Below are positions 53,540-62,535 of a stretch of DNA of 64,000 bases, piece by piece; the first letter of the stretch is position 1; every line of letters begins with the position of its first letter. Source of the stretch: Chlorogloeopsis sp. ULAP01. GTDB taxonomy: Bacteria > Cyanobacteriota > Cyanobacteriia > Cyanobacteriales > Nostocaceae. The notes under the pieces are model-generated. The model made no database searches. It was not told the origin of the DNA and saw only the letters and a program-made list of their open reading frames with translations. Made by a program: the position numbers and the translations under genes. Location: positions 216,813 to 280,812 of the forward strand of contig NZ_JAUDRH010000011.1 in assembly GCF_030381805.1 (NCBI RefSeq). The letters run 5' to 3'.

Positions 53540-54153
53540 TGGTGTGGAAAAAACGGAAACCGCACCGACAACATCACCGATTGGGGATTAACACAATTCC
53601 AAAACCATTACAAAGATTCCACAATCACTAAACTAGATATTTTTCACTACACCTACGCCGTCTTAAACAACCCCGCTTATCGACAAAGATACGAACTCAA
53701 TCTGAAACGAGAATTCCCCCCCCGCTTACCCCTCTACGATGACTTTCAGCAATGGGTTAGCTGGGGTAAACAGTTGATGGATTTACACATCAATTATGAA
53801 ACTGTCGAACTCTATCCTTGAAAGCGAATTGATTTGCCTTTTGATGAATCCAGCAAAATAACTCCCAAGGCGAAACTCAAAGCTGATAAAACTAAGGGAA
53901 CAATAATTTTAGATGAAGTTACTATTCTAGAAGGTGTCCCTAAAATTGCTTGGGAATATCACCTTGGCAACCGCTGCGCTTTAGAGTGGATTTTGGATCA
54001 ATATAAGGAAAAGAAACCAAAAGATCCGACTATTGCTGAAAAATTCAATACCTACCGCTTTCAGATTACAAAGAACAGGTGATAAATTTACTGCAACGAG
54101 TCTGCACGGTGAGTGTAGAAACAATGCGGATTATTCAAGATATGGATAATTAA
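53540..54153 (+). pseudogene. C-terminal remnant of a type ISP restriction-modification enzyme
   Basis: The frame reads NITDWGLTQFQNHYKDSTIT, KLDIFHYTYAVLNNPAYRQR, PRLPLYDDFQQWVSWGKQL and ends at a TGA (53819). The same frame continues with KRIDLPFDESSKITPK, GTIILDEVTILEGVPKIAW and LDQYKEKKPKDPTIAEKF, the usual C-terminus of type ISP methylase-helicase fusions. One base is missing after YRF (near 54060); the next frame then ends CTVSVETMRIIQDMDN-stop. So one nonsense change and one frameshift, and the first >1000 residues are absent. The left end is fused to repeat DNA. Confidence 0.7.
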
Positions 54154-54174
54154 ATTTTGTGTTTTGGTAATGGC

Positions 54175-54201
54175 GGTGCGTTACGCTGTCGCTAACGCAC
54201 C
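54175..54201. repeat. GGTGCGTTA-family inverted repeat
   Basis: GGTGCGTTA-cgctgtcgc-TAACGCACC, perfect 9-bp arms. Confidence 0.75.
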
Positions 54202-54325
54202 CTACTAGTCATTCTTGTATTAGCTTTTCATTCCGCTAAGAAATAAATTTCTTGGCTAAGATATAAAGTCAGATAAATCTGACTAGAAAAGTCTTTAAGT
54301 CCGTTTAAAGGGACTTGTGCTATTA

Positions 54326-54347
54326 GCCAGAGAATTGATTCTCTGGC
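54326..54347 (-). terminator. Hairpin after the glycosyltransferase gene
   Basis: GCCAGAGAAT-tg-ATTCTCTGGC, perfect 10-bp arms; 31 nt past the stop of the leftward cluster. There is no strong T-run, so termination is likely but not certain. Confidence 0.5.
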
Positions 54348-54378
54348 TTGTTAAGGGGTAGTGCAAGTTATCTATTAA

Positions 54379-55644
54379 TTAAACAGTTGTTGCTGCCAAT
54401 TTTTTTGGTTTTTTAACTATTTCGTATAGCTTCTCTTCAAATTTTTCCATACACATAGACCAATCATATTCAAGTATGGAGAAGCGAGCGTGCATAGACA
54501 TTTCTTCTTTAAGCTCAGGATTTTCGAGAATTCTAATCACTTTGTCGGCGAAATCCCCAGAATCGTTGGGTTCGGCAAGGAAGCCGTTACTACTTGAGGA
54601 TATCTGTTCTGAGGTTGAAGGTGCTTTGACTGCGACTACAGGAGTTCCAGAAGCTAAGGCTTCGTTGTTTGAGGTGCAAAAGTTTTCAGTAATGGATGGA
54701 TTGATAAATACGTCTGCTCGTGCATACCAACCCAATAGTTCTGTGCCGTGAGATTCTCCCCACACAGTCACACCCGGCCCAAATTTAGCGGCACGCTGGC
54801 GTATTTCTTCCTGTAAAGGCCCACTGCCTATAATTACTAAATGCACGTCAGGAATTTTAGCAGCAACAAGTGGGTATATGTCTAGGAGTTGAGTAACATT
54901 TTTTTCTGGGGCAATACGTCCAACGAAGAGCAGGGTTGGTCGATTGTCGTTGGGGATGGGGTTATGACAGATATTATTAGGATTAAATTTTTGGCAATCT
55001 ATGCCTTGATAAGCTAGGTATTCGCTGCGTTGGGATTGCAGATTTTTGTACTTTTCCAGCTGTTCTCGTGAAGGAAAGAAGTTATAGTCGTAAGCTTCGC
55101 TGAATTGCTTGATAAACATTGGCAGCATGGGACGAATAAAGCTGAAAAATTGGTTGCCCATGTAATATCGAATATAAGCAACGATATCGGTGTGGAATAG
55201 GGAGATAATTGGTGTGCCAGTGCGCCGAGCGTATTCTGAGCCGACGGGGCGTCCGTAACCTTGCAAGAAAATTGAATAAAATCCCCTCATTTGTGGCGCT
55301 TCTTCAACCACTATGATATCTGGCTGAAAACTCTCTAATACTTTGGAATCACTCCAATGGCGATAGCTTAATGGTTGGGGAAGAGATTTGTAGAATATTA
55401 GCGGCTGGGTAGGGAATGCATAAGAGGAAAAGTTGGGAAAAGACTGTAATTCTCGCAGCCCTGACATGGGGCGGTTACCAACCTCTTTGGGATACTGCTC
55501 GTTAATTTCTGGGTGAATGAGAAAGACTTCATGTCCTTGTTGTAGTAGCCAGCGCACCCGTTGATGCACTGCAACCGAAACCCCTGTTAAGAATGGCGCA
55601 TACAATCCTGTAATTAGCGCAATGCGAAGAGGTTGTTTTTTCAT
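54379..55644 (-). CDS. hglT: Glycosyltransferase, GT4-like (probable heterocyst glycolipid HglT)
   Basis: 421 aa from MKKQPLRIALITG (ATG 55644); the frame is open to 55704, but that would overlap the preceding gene. GT-B fold: N-terminal LITGLYAPFLTGVSVAVHQR, the NDP-sugar domain with LLFVGRIAPEKNVTQLL, and the acidic motif FINPSITENFCTSNNEALA (E-x7-E). In Nostoc 7120, hglT (all5341) adds glucose to the glycolipid aglycone and sits near cpcT with hgdA, hgdC and hgdB, the same arrangement as here. Identity therefore rests on family plus synteny. Confidence 0.75.
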   Translation of the reverse strand: MKKQPLRIALITGLYAPFLTGVSVAVHQRVRWLLQQGHEVFLIHPEINEQYPKEVGNRPMSGLRELQSFPNFSSYAFPTQPLIFYKSLPQPLSYRHWSDSKVLESFQPDIIVVEEAPQMRGFYSIFLQGYGRPVGSEYARRTGTPIISLFHTDIVAYIRYYMGNQFFSFIRPMLPMFIKQFSEAYDYNFFPSREQLEKYKNLQSQRSEYLAYQGIDCQKFNPNNICHNPIPNDNRPTLLFVGRIAPEKNVTQLLDIYPLVAAKIPDVHLVIIGSGPLQEEIRQRAAKFGPGVTVWGESHGTELLGWYARADVFINPSITENFCTSNNEALASGTPVVAVKAPSTSEQISSSSNGFLAEPNDSGDFADKVIRILENPELKEEMSMHARFSILEYDWSMCMEKFEEKLYEIVKKPKKLAATTV

Positions 55645-55681
55645 AGCTGCAAGGAAGTGATTGTATTTATTGGGAGAAAAA

Positions 55682-56941
55682 TTAAAGAGAAACTTTACTA
55701 TCAACAGGTTGATCTAACAGTTGATAAGGGCGATATTCGATGAGCTTGATGTTCCAAGGGCCTTTAATTCGGTAGATGGCACCGCGCCAGTTGACTGTTG
55801 ACATCCACAGGGAAGATAGGAGTGCAAACCCGTGAGTCCAATTTGTGAGGAGAATGCCGATTAGTATTTTTACGACTGTGGCAGGTGACAATTTGGCTGC
55901 CGGTTCACCATGTTTGCCAATTACTTGCTGTACTCCTTTCTCTAATGCGATCGCAAGCAAGAGTAATCCTAGAATATAGCCACTAAAAGTGGTTAAAGCC
56001 AAAATTGCAGCATCCCATTTTTGGGTGCATAACGCCACTAGAAATAACACTAAGAGTAGATTAGGAAGTATCACAGTTTGAATCGCGTCAGCAATTACAG
56101 CCCACCACTGAGGATGATACAGGCGCGAAGAAACTAGTTGGCGTTTCATCCACTCTAGTAATCGAGGTAAGTCTGTCTCTTCACGATTGAGAATTAGCAG
56201 TGAAGGTACAAACTTAACTTTTAACCCATGTTGTCCCAAGACTCTACGGATCATTGTATCTTCGCCGTAGGCTCTTGCCCATCTATCCAAAAGTCCTGTT
56301 TGGTGGATAACTTCTGTTTTCACAGCTAATGTGCCACCCCAAGGTATTCCGTAAAAGAACATCTGCACAACTGCGGAAGCATTCCACAAGTACCGCACCG
56401 TAGTTCCCCAATATTTGCCAGTGGGTAAGTACCAACGGTTACCTGTGGTTACCCCGACTTTTGGATCGTCTAGAGGCGTGACTAAGTCACGCAGCCAATT
56501 GGGATGAACTACTGCATCAGCATCTGCTAAGGCAACTACTTTGTAGGAGTCATCCAATTCTGAGACTGCTTGTACCAGTGAACTGCATTTGAGGCTACAG
56601 TTGTATCTCCTGATGCTTAATGGGCTGACTTGGACGTTAGTAGCTCCTAAAGAGGCGATCGCGTCGTTGGCAATTTTCCAAGCTGGATCTTCTTTACTAT
56701 CGACGATTAGCTTGAGATCATATTGAGGGTAGTTCTGTTGTAGGAGCGATCGCAAACAATAGGGTAAAAAAGGATCTCCTCCCCGCAGACAAAGAATCAC
56801 CGCTACTTTTGGCAATTCTTCGTCTGGTAAGGAATTTTTTTGAGGCGATTGCAAAAACAATAAAAATACCAGTGTTATAGATGCCTGAATCGCTAACCAA
56901 CCCACTAAAAACCTAAATAGCAATAGTACCAATTCTGTCAT
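55682..56941 (-). CDS. Family 2 membrane glycosyltransferase
   Basis: 419 aa. N-terminal membrane helix (LVLLLFRFLVGWLAIQASIT), GT-A domain with VAVILCLRGGD, the DxD-like ALADADAVVH, acceptor motif TLAVKTEVIHQTG and the EDTMIRRVL catalytic acid region, and QLVSSRLYHPQWW (a Q/RxxRW-like motif). Two or three C-terminal helices. Resembles ceramide-glucosyltransferase-type processive or lipid glycosyltransferases. It immediately precedes hglT in the same direction (37 bp), so it likely acts in the same glycolipid pathway. Confidence 0.9.
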   Translation of the reverse strand: MTELVLLLFRFLVGWLAIQASITLVFLLFLQSPQKNSLPDEELPKVAVILCLRGGDPFLPYCLRSLLQQNYPQYDLKLIVDSKEDPAWKIANDAIASLGATNVQVSPLSIRRYNCSLKCSSLVQAVSELDDSYKVVALADADAVVHPNWLRDLVTPLDDPKVGVTTGNRWYLPTGKYWGTTVRYLWNASAVVQMFFYGIPWGGTLAVKTEVIHQTGLLDRWARAYGEDTMIRRVLGQHGLKVKFVPSLLILNREETDLPRLLEWMKRQLVSSRLYHPQWWAVIADAIQTVILPNLLLVLFLVALCTQKWDAAILALTTFSGYILGLLLLAIALEKGVQQVIGKHGEPAAKLSPATVVKILIGILLTNWTHGFALLSSLWMSTVNWRGAIYRIKGPWNIKLIEYRPYQLLDQPVDSKVSL

Positions 56942-57083
56942 CTATTTTTCTCTCCATGGCCCATTCTGTCTATGAAAATTGGTGAGAGAGCCAGAGGCTC
57001 TAGTTTTCACCTGCCAGGTTGAACCTGGTAACGAGGAAACGAGGGAATTACTGTTCCCTGTCCCCTATCACCTATCCCCTACC

Positions 57084-57554
57084 TTATGGATCGAGTCCAT
57101 ATTTCATGAAAATGTTGATTGTTTTATTTTTTTGCAATGAAAAACTGGCATCGCTAAACTTTGGCGTACCAGTTATGAGTGAAACAGTTGGATTTTTGGA
57201 AATACCAAATCCTTCTTTGGGAATACCTAAAAAGTCTCTGTCGAGTTTGTAATCTCCGTTTTGATCATCAACAACAGCAACTGCATAAGTTCCTGGTTTC
57301 AAACCAGTAAATTGTTTTTTCACATAATTCCCAGCAATTTGAGTACAGCCACTTTTTACTTCGCCGCTACTACCTAAAGGAAATCCTTTCTCACTTGAAA
57401 AAACTCGAATGCAAATCTGTCCTTTTTGATGTTTTATACCTTTTACTACTACAGTTAGTGTAGATGTTGGCTCTGCATTGACTTTGCAACCAAAACTCAT
57501 GCTCAGTAAAGCAGGCAGTAACAAATAGGCAATCTTAGAGACTTTCAGTAACAT
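57084..57554 (-). CDS. DUF2141 secreted protein in the glycolipid cluster
   Basis: 156 aa with a signal peptide (MLLKVSKIAYLLLPALLSMS, cleavage near NAEPTS). The DUF2141 signature is visible: LTVVVKGIKHQKGQICIRVF and GTYAVAVVDDQNGDYKLDRD, then FLGIPKEGFGISKNP. Predicted to be a small exported beta-sandwich. It lies between the epimerase and glycosyltransferase genes. Role in lipid deposition is a suggestion only. Confidence 0.85.
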   Translation of the reverse strand: MLLKVSKIAYLLLPALLSMSFGCKVNAEPTSTLTVVVKGIKHQKGQICIRVFSSEKGFPLGSSGEVKSGCTQIAGNYVKKQFTGLKPGTYAVAVVDDQNGDYKLDRDFLGIPKEGFGISKNPTVSLITGTPKFSDASFSLQKNKTINIFMKYGLDP

Positions 57555-57599
57555 ATGTTTCTTGATAAGATTTTAGTGTCAGTTTCGTAGCGACCTTAA

Positions 57600-57735
57600 A
57601 CACAGAGAGGAGGCAGCGCGTTCCCCGACTTGTGGCGACTGCGTACACGCGAAGCGGGTTCTCGTTAGAGTACCCGAAGGGGGGTGGGCCAAAGCCCCCC
57701 GTTGTAGCGACTGCCTTCGCGCAAAGTTAGCGCAG
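57600..57735. repeat. GTTGTAGCGACTG repeat cluster
   Basis: Contains GCGCGTTCCCCGACTTGTGG, CGCGAAGCGGGTTCTC and CCCCCCGTTGTAGCGACTGC. The GTTGTAGCGACTG unit is the same as inside coding genes at 12301-12423 and 28300-28476. It splits the DUF2141 gene from hgdA. Confidence 0.65.
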
Positions 57736-57789
57736 AGTAACGCAGAGTTTTTTGATGGGGAATTCGCTACGAATTAAAGGAATTTTTTA

Positions 57790-58794
57790 CTAGGGCATCA
57801 TTTTTTTGAGGTCAGTTTTCTTCAGCCACTCTTGAGTTAGCTGCATTCCTTCTTGTAAGTTAATTGTTGGTTGATAATTCAATATTTTCTGAGCTTTATC
57901 TATTGAATAAGCATAAGGACGAGTCATGAAGTCTACTACTTCTGGTAAAATATCGGCTTGTTTGCGAAATAGTTTTTGACCTTGATAGCGCAGTTTAAGG
58001 AATAATTTAAGTTCATCTTTTGGTAAAGAAAATGGTGCTGGTAAACCAGCTGTTTCTGCTAAATAAGTAAAATATTCCTTCCAGGAAGTTTCTTGCCCGT
58101 CAGTAATATTAAAAATTTCTCCGTAAGTTTCTTTTTCTAGAGCGAGAAATATAGCATCAATGAGATTGTCAATATATAGGTGATTGATTACTCCTTGCCC
58201 ATCATTAGCATAAGCAAATAATTTTTGCCGCATTAACAATAATGGTCGAACAATCCAAGGAATACTTCCAGGGCCGTAAACATCACCTGGTCTAATGATA
58301 ATAACGCCAAAATTGGATGGATCGTTAAGTTCTAAAAGAGCTTTTTCGGCTTCTATTTTTGTTTGACAGTAAGGATTATTTTCGCCTGAAAGTGGCCCGT
58401 CTTCTGTCACGCGATCGGGATAGTTAAAGCCATAGACTAAGGCACTTGAAATATAAATGAAGGTTTTAACACCACTACTCTTGGCTGCTTTAGCAATGTT
58501 AAGAGTTCCACCAACATTTACCTCACGAAATTCTTCTACTGAACCACCTTCTTTGGCAATTTCATCTGTATGTAAAACAATATCTATTCCTTGGCAGGCT
58601 GACTCAGTAATAGCAGGATTTGTGATACTACCAATTATCACTTTAGCACCCAAGTTCTGTGCTTTTTTCGCTTTATCTGCTGAACTTTGTAGCCCAGAGA
58701 CTTTCATTCCTTGTGCGATAGCTCTTTCAGCAGCACGTAAGCCTACAAATTTGCCAATTCCAGTAATGAGAAGAGATTTATTTTTGAAGTTCAT
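57790..58794 (-). CDS. hgdA: NAD-dependent sugar epimerase (HgdA-like)
   Basis: 334-aa extended SDR. Glycine motif TGIGKFVG, and the YxxxK dyad in YCQTKIEAEKAL; SSALVYGFNYPD and VIIIRPGDVYGPG are typical of UDP-sugar epimerases. In Nostoc PCC 7120, hgdA (all5345), reported to be a UDP-galactose 4-epimerase needed for proper heterocyst glycolipid composition, sits next to hgdC and hgdB in the same order seen here. Starts 77 bp after hgdC stops, leftward. Confidence 0.8.
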   Translation of the reverse strand: MNFKNKSLLITGIGKFVGLRAAERAIAQGMKVSGLQSSADKAKKAQNLGAKVIIGSITNPAITESACQGIDIVLHTDEIAKEGGSVEEFREVNVGGTLNIAKAAKSSGVKTFIYISSALVYGFNYPDRVTEDGPLSGENNPYCQTKIEAEKALLELNDPSNFGVIIIRPGDVYGPGSIPWIVRPLLLMRQKLFAYANDGQGVINHLYIDNLIDAIFLALEKETYGEIFNITDGQETSWKEYFTYLAETAGLPAPFSLPKDELKLFLKLRYQGQKLFRKQADILPEVVDFMTRPYAYSIDKAQKILNYQPTINLQEGMQLTQEWLKKTDLKKMMP

Positions 58795-58871
58795 ATCGAG
58801 ATAGCAATGTAGAAAATTATGGTACTCAAAGATTAAGCTTTCTGCCTTCTGCTCTCAGCATAGCTGCCTTC

Positions 58872-60050
58872 CTAAAAAATATCGGCTGGGTCTGTAGAGC
58901 GAAGTTTGTTGATAGCAAGCGCTCCTGATGTCATACACATTAAAACTGCCGATATCAATACAATGACTGCATTATGAAGACTCATCATGATAGGTAATTT
59001 GGTTGCATCCATCGCAAAGTTATATAAGAATAAGGAAATAATAAATCCTGGAATATAGCCTAGTAATGACAGAATTAGAGCTTGTTGAAAGACTAAATGC
59101 AAGAAGTAATTATTTGCATAACCTATAGCTTTTAATGTTGCATAGGCTATTAATTGAGTAGAAATATTACTGTAGAGAATTTGATAGACAATCACTATAC
59201 CAACAACAGAAGCCATTGTTAGCATAAGATTAAGGATAAAACCAATGGGTGTTCTAGTTGCCCAATATTTTTTCTCGAAATCTATGAATTCCTGGTAGGT
59301 GAAAACCTTCACGTCGTCGGGTAAATTAGTTTGTAATTCTCTCAAGACTTTCTTAGGATTAGTACCAGATTTAAGAGAAATTACACCTACATCTATCATT
59401 TCTGAAGGACGACTATTAGGAAATATCCTCAGGAAAGTTGTATCACTAACAATCAAATTACCATCTACGCCAAAAGAAGGCCCCAAACTGAACAATCCAC
59501 CTACTCTAACTCTGTATCCTCTTAATGAATCAAAGGGAAAAATTTCAAGTATTTGTTCTGTTTGTTCTTGAGTAAACTTTTGAGCAACTGGCCCAAATTC
59601 TGGTCTAGAATTGCGGTCAAAAAGTACTACATCAGGAACTTTAATTCTGTCTATATTTTTCTCCACTTCTGGTATATTCATCACAGGTCTTCCTGGTTCA
59701 AATCCAATCACATAGATTGAATATTTCTCGCCGTTTTCAGGATTTTTAAATTTGGCAAATCCCAAATACATTGGGCTAACAGACTCTACACCATCAAACC
59801 CTAAAGCTTGATACAATCGAGACCGAAAGTAACTTTGAATTGCAGTTAAAGATTTATATTGAGAACTGACTAAAAATAAATCTCCTTGGAGATTGCGATG
59901 TACTTGGGTAGCGCTGGAGTAAAGAGCATCTTGAAATCCAAGTTGCATAAACATCAAAATCACAATAAAACCAATACCAGCTATAGCCACTAGAGAACGA
60001 ATTTTGTTTCTGACTAGTTGTAGCCAAGCTACGGGAGTTGTAAACACCAT
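58872..60050 (-). CDS. hgdC: DevC-type ABC exporter permease (HgdC-like)
   Basis: 392 aa, inner-membrane FtsX/MacB-like permease of DevC type. N-terminal TM after TTPVAWLQLVRNKIRSLVAI, a long periplasmic domain (VHRNLQGDLFLVSSQYKSL) and three C-terminal helices (FILNLMLTMASVVGIVIVYQ; LVFQQALILSLLGYIPG). Pairs with the fusion protein HgdB, 52 bp upstream. In the analogous devBCA operon an ATPase gene follows, but none occurs here. Confidence 0.88.
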   Translation of the reverse strand: MVFTTPVAWLQLVRNKIRSLVAIAGIGFIVILMFMQLGFQDALYSSATQVHRNLQGDLFLVSSQYKSLTAIQSYFRSRLYQALGFDGVESVSPMYLGFAKFKNPENGEKYSIYVIGFEPGRPVMNIPEVEKNIDRIKVPDVVLFDRNSRPEFGPVAQKFTQEQTEQILEIFPFDSLRGYRVRVGGLFSLGPSFGVDGNLIVSDTTFLRIFPNSRPSEMIDVGVISLKSGTNPKKVLRELQTNLPDDVKVFTYQEFIDFEKKYWATRTPIGFILNLMLTMASVVGIVIVYQILYSNISTQLIAYATLKAIGYANNYFLHLVFQQALILSLLGYIPGFIISLFLYNFAMDATKLPIMMSLHNAVIVLISAVLMCMTSGALAINKLRSTDPADIF

Positions 60051-60102
60051 GATTCAAGATAAATGCGATCGTGTGTGAGTAATTTAACAATGCCTGCTGC
60101 GG

Positions 60103-61299
60103 TTAAATTTGAATGGCGACATCTACCTGTAAGTTGGTTAAACCAGCGACTAGTTCACTATCTGCTGGATTATCGATGCGGATTTTTACCTGGATGACTC
60201 TACGATCTGTATCTGCTCCTGGGTTGATACTTAAGATGCTTTGTCTGTCGACTAACAAGCCAATCTTGCTGACAGTTCCTTGCAGTTTTTTGGGGAAGGC
60301 TGTGCTGGTAATTACGACTTTTTGCCCTGGGCGGACTTTCTGAATGTCAGTTTGATAAACTTCTGCAATCACGGACATTTGGGAAGTTTTGCCGATTTCA
60401 ATAATTCCGGCTGTGGCGACTACTTCCCCTGATTTGGTGTGAGTCTTCAAAACTTTACCATCTATGGGAGCTTTAACGTAGGTGAGATCGTGTTCTGCTT
60501 TTGCTTGTTTAACAGCTGCAATCGCGCTTTTGAGTTCAGCTTGGGCGAGTTGCACATCTGTTGGGCGCACCTCTTTAATACTTCCCAGCTTGGCTCTTGC
60601 TTCGCTGAGTTGTTCTTCTAGAGTGTCTACTGTACGGTTGAGGGTTGCTTTAGCTTCAACAAGCTGCTGTTGTAAAGTTTGGTACTGTAGAGCTTTACTA
60701 GCGGCAGTAGAAGCGGAAACAGCACCTTCTTGGTATAGCTGCTGATATCGACTATTCTCTGTTTGGGCATTGTCAGCCTGAGCTTGTAAACTGGCGATCG
60801 CTGCTTTTTGTGCAGTAACTTCCCCTCGTAACTGCGATTCAATTCGGGCGATCGTTGCTTTTTGGGCATCAATATCTCCTGTTTTTGCCCCAGCTTTTAC
60901 TTGTGCTAATTTAGCTTGAGCAACCTCAACGTTACTTTGAGCCTGCTGTACATTTGCTAAAGAGCGAGCATACCCTTCTAGTAATGCGATTACCTGCCCT
61001 GCCCTAATCTGTTCACCTTCTTTTACCAACAGCTTTTCTACTCGCACACCAGTTAGCGAACTGGGAGCAGACAACTGAGTCACTTCACCTTCAGGTACTA
61101 TACGCCCCAAAGCAGTAACAGCAACTCTTGCGGGTGCAGCTTTAACGGGCTTCTGTGGTTGGGTTTGCACATTGGAACGAAATAGTAACAAACTAAAGAA
61201 AGATACTAACCCTGTAGTTAAAGCTATAAAAGCTGCCAAAAAAAGTGGCCACCTACCCGCAGGTTTTACAAACAGAAAACTTTTCTTGTCTGCTGACAT
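60103..61299 (-). CDS. hgdB: DevB-type membrane fusion protein (HgdB-like)
   Basis: 398-aa HlyD-family periplasmic adaptor. One TM (WPLFLAAFIALTTGLVSFFS), biotinyl-lipoyl halves GVRVEKLLVKEGEQIRAGQ and LTYVKAPIDGKVLKTHTKSG, and a long coiled coil between (VAQAKLAQVKAGAKTGDID; TLQQQLVEAKATLNRTVD). DevB-like adaptors carry heterocyst glycolipids outward with TolC (HgdD). The first gene of the leftward cluster, with its promoter in the repeat-rich region 61300-61700. Confidence 0.88.
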   Translation of the reverse strand: MSADKKSFLFVKPAGRWPLFLAAFIALTTGLVSFFSLLLFRSNVQTQPQKPVKAAPARVAVTALGRIVPEGEVTQLSAPSSLTGVRVEKLLVKEGEQIRAGQVIALLEGYARSLANVQQAQSNVEVAQAKLAQVKAGAKTGDIDAQKATIARIESQLRGEVTAQKAAIASLQAQADNAQTENSRYQQLYQEGAVSASTAASKALQYQTLQQQLVEAKATLNRTVDTLEEQLSEARAKLGSIKEVRPTDVQLAQAELKSAIAAVKQAKAEHDLTYVKAPIDGKVLKTHTKSGEVVATAGIIEIGKTSQMSVIAEVYQTDIQKVRPGQKVVITSTAFPKKLQGTVSKIGLLVDRQSILSINPGADTDRRVIQVKIRIDNPADSELVAGLTNLQVDVAIQI

Positions 61300-61333
61300 A
61301 TTTTCATCCTAATTTAGTATTAGTTTTTGGATG

Positions 61334-61375
61334 TTAATTGCTAATTACTAATAGCTAATAGCTAATAGTTAATTG
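61334..61375. repeat. STRR: six 7-bp units
   Basis: ttaattg, ctaatta, ctaatag x3, ttaattg. Heptameric tandem repeats of this kind are well known in Nostocales. They lie 35-76 bp upstream of the hgdB start. Confidence 0.75.
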
Positions 61376-62083
61376 TTCCTTGCTATTAGCGATTAACCAT
61401 TAACAATTACAAGAGAAATACGTGATTTACCTATCTCTCTTTTGTCATTTTGATTGCAAAAAAATATTTCAGCTTTCAATTTTGTCATTGTGAAAATAGC
61501 AAATCTGACAAAAGTTTTGATTGCAATAAGTAATGGTAATTAACCTAATTCTACTTTTGCTTGCTTATAATGTTTCCATGGGTAGTTACACCCGTTCAAA
61601 TACCTTTAAATATTGTAGCCACTGATTAGCAGATGGCAGTAGGGTAAATGCCTACTATATCTAGTTTTTGGGAATAAGCATTTTATGCTTAATTATGCCT
61701 ATCTACTTGCCAATAATCCTAAATCCGATCTCAAGGTACCTCTTTTTTCAATTCTCACTCAAATTTAAATGTATTTATGTAACCGTAGACACGCGACTGG
61801 TTTTATCTAGTTTTCAACTCTAAAAGAGACGCTCAGACGGATTATGGTATGAGTAAACTTTCGGTAAATCAATAATGGCTTGATGGATACCAAAATCTCC
61901 TCAAATTTACTCTTGGTCTGCACCAATATATAATGGCTTCAATAATAAGGTAAAATAAAAAACTCTCTGTTCCGAAAAAACTTATCAGTAACGAAGCGAC
62001 AACAGTTAATAAAATCAAAAAACCTGCCTTCCAGTATGGCAAAGAAGTGCGATGCTGTCAAGTTATTCACTAGAGGTTAGGGG

Positions 62084-62177
62084 CTAAAGCGCGTTTTCAA
62101 ACCCCAAAAGCCTTCAGGCTAAAGCCTGAGGCTACACGTAGACGCACCATGCGCGGGTGTCGGCTAGTTTGAAAACA
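62084..62177. repeat. Inverted repeat with GCCTTCAGGCTAAAGCCTGA
   Basis: The core CCTTCAGGC-TAAA-GCCTGAGG is a good hairpin; GTTTTCAAACC and GGCTAGTTTGAAAAC form outer arms. Similar to the block at 51300-51430. Confidence 0.6.
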
Positions 62178-62535
62178 GGGACTAGAGGTTAGGGGCTAAG
62201 GACTAGGGGTTAGGAACTGGGGTTAGAACAGTAATTTAGTGAACAGTGCTTCAGCCATACGGTTCAACGAACAACTGACAACTGATACCCAACAATCAGT
62301 TTTCGTTATCATAACCCTAGTTCAGACAGGGAACTTTTTGATGGTGACTAACTTCATAGAGCTACTAAGCCAGTTAATGCTGCTCTCAATTGATAAACAG
62401 TTAATCATTGGCTGTAAGTGATAAGACATTCTCATCAAAGTTCTCACAAAATTTCCGTTTTTGAGAATACTGGTGCAATATATTAGGTTTATCGTCTTGC
62501 TGATGACTTCACTGACGACATAAAAAACAGTAATT

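Larger units (their letters stand above)
61300..62535. other. 1.2-kb intergenic region rich in repeats
   Basis: Upstream of hgdB and before the ParB-like gene. Contains heptamer tandem repeats (61334-61375), an AGTAGG-7 nt-CCTACT dyad (61638-61656), an inverted-repeat block (62084-62177) and an STRR run GGTTAGGGGCTAAGGACTAG near 62183. No ORF is convincing; the 60-aa frame at 62239 lacks support. Confidence 0.5.

Noticed and set aside
61638..61656. NtcA site upstream of hgdB
   Set aside because: GTA...TAC spacing in this stretch is 6 or 11, not 8, and no -10 box is correctly placed.
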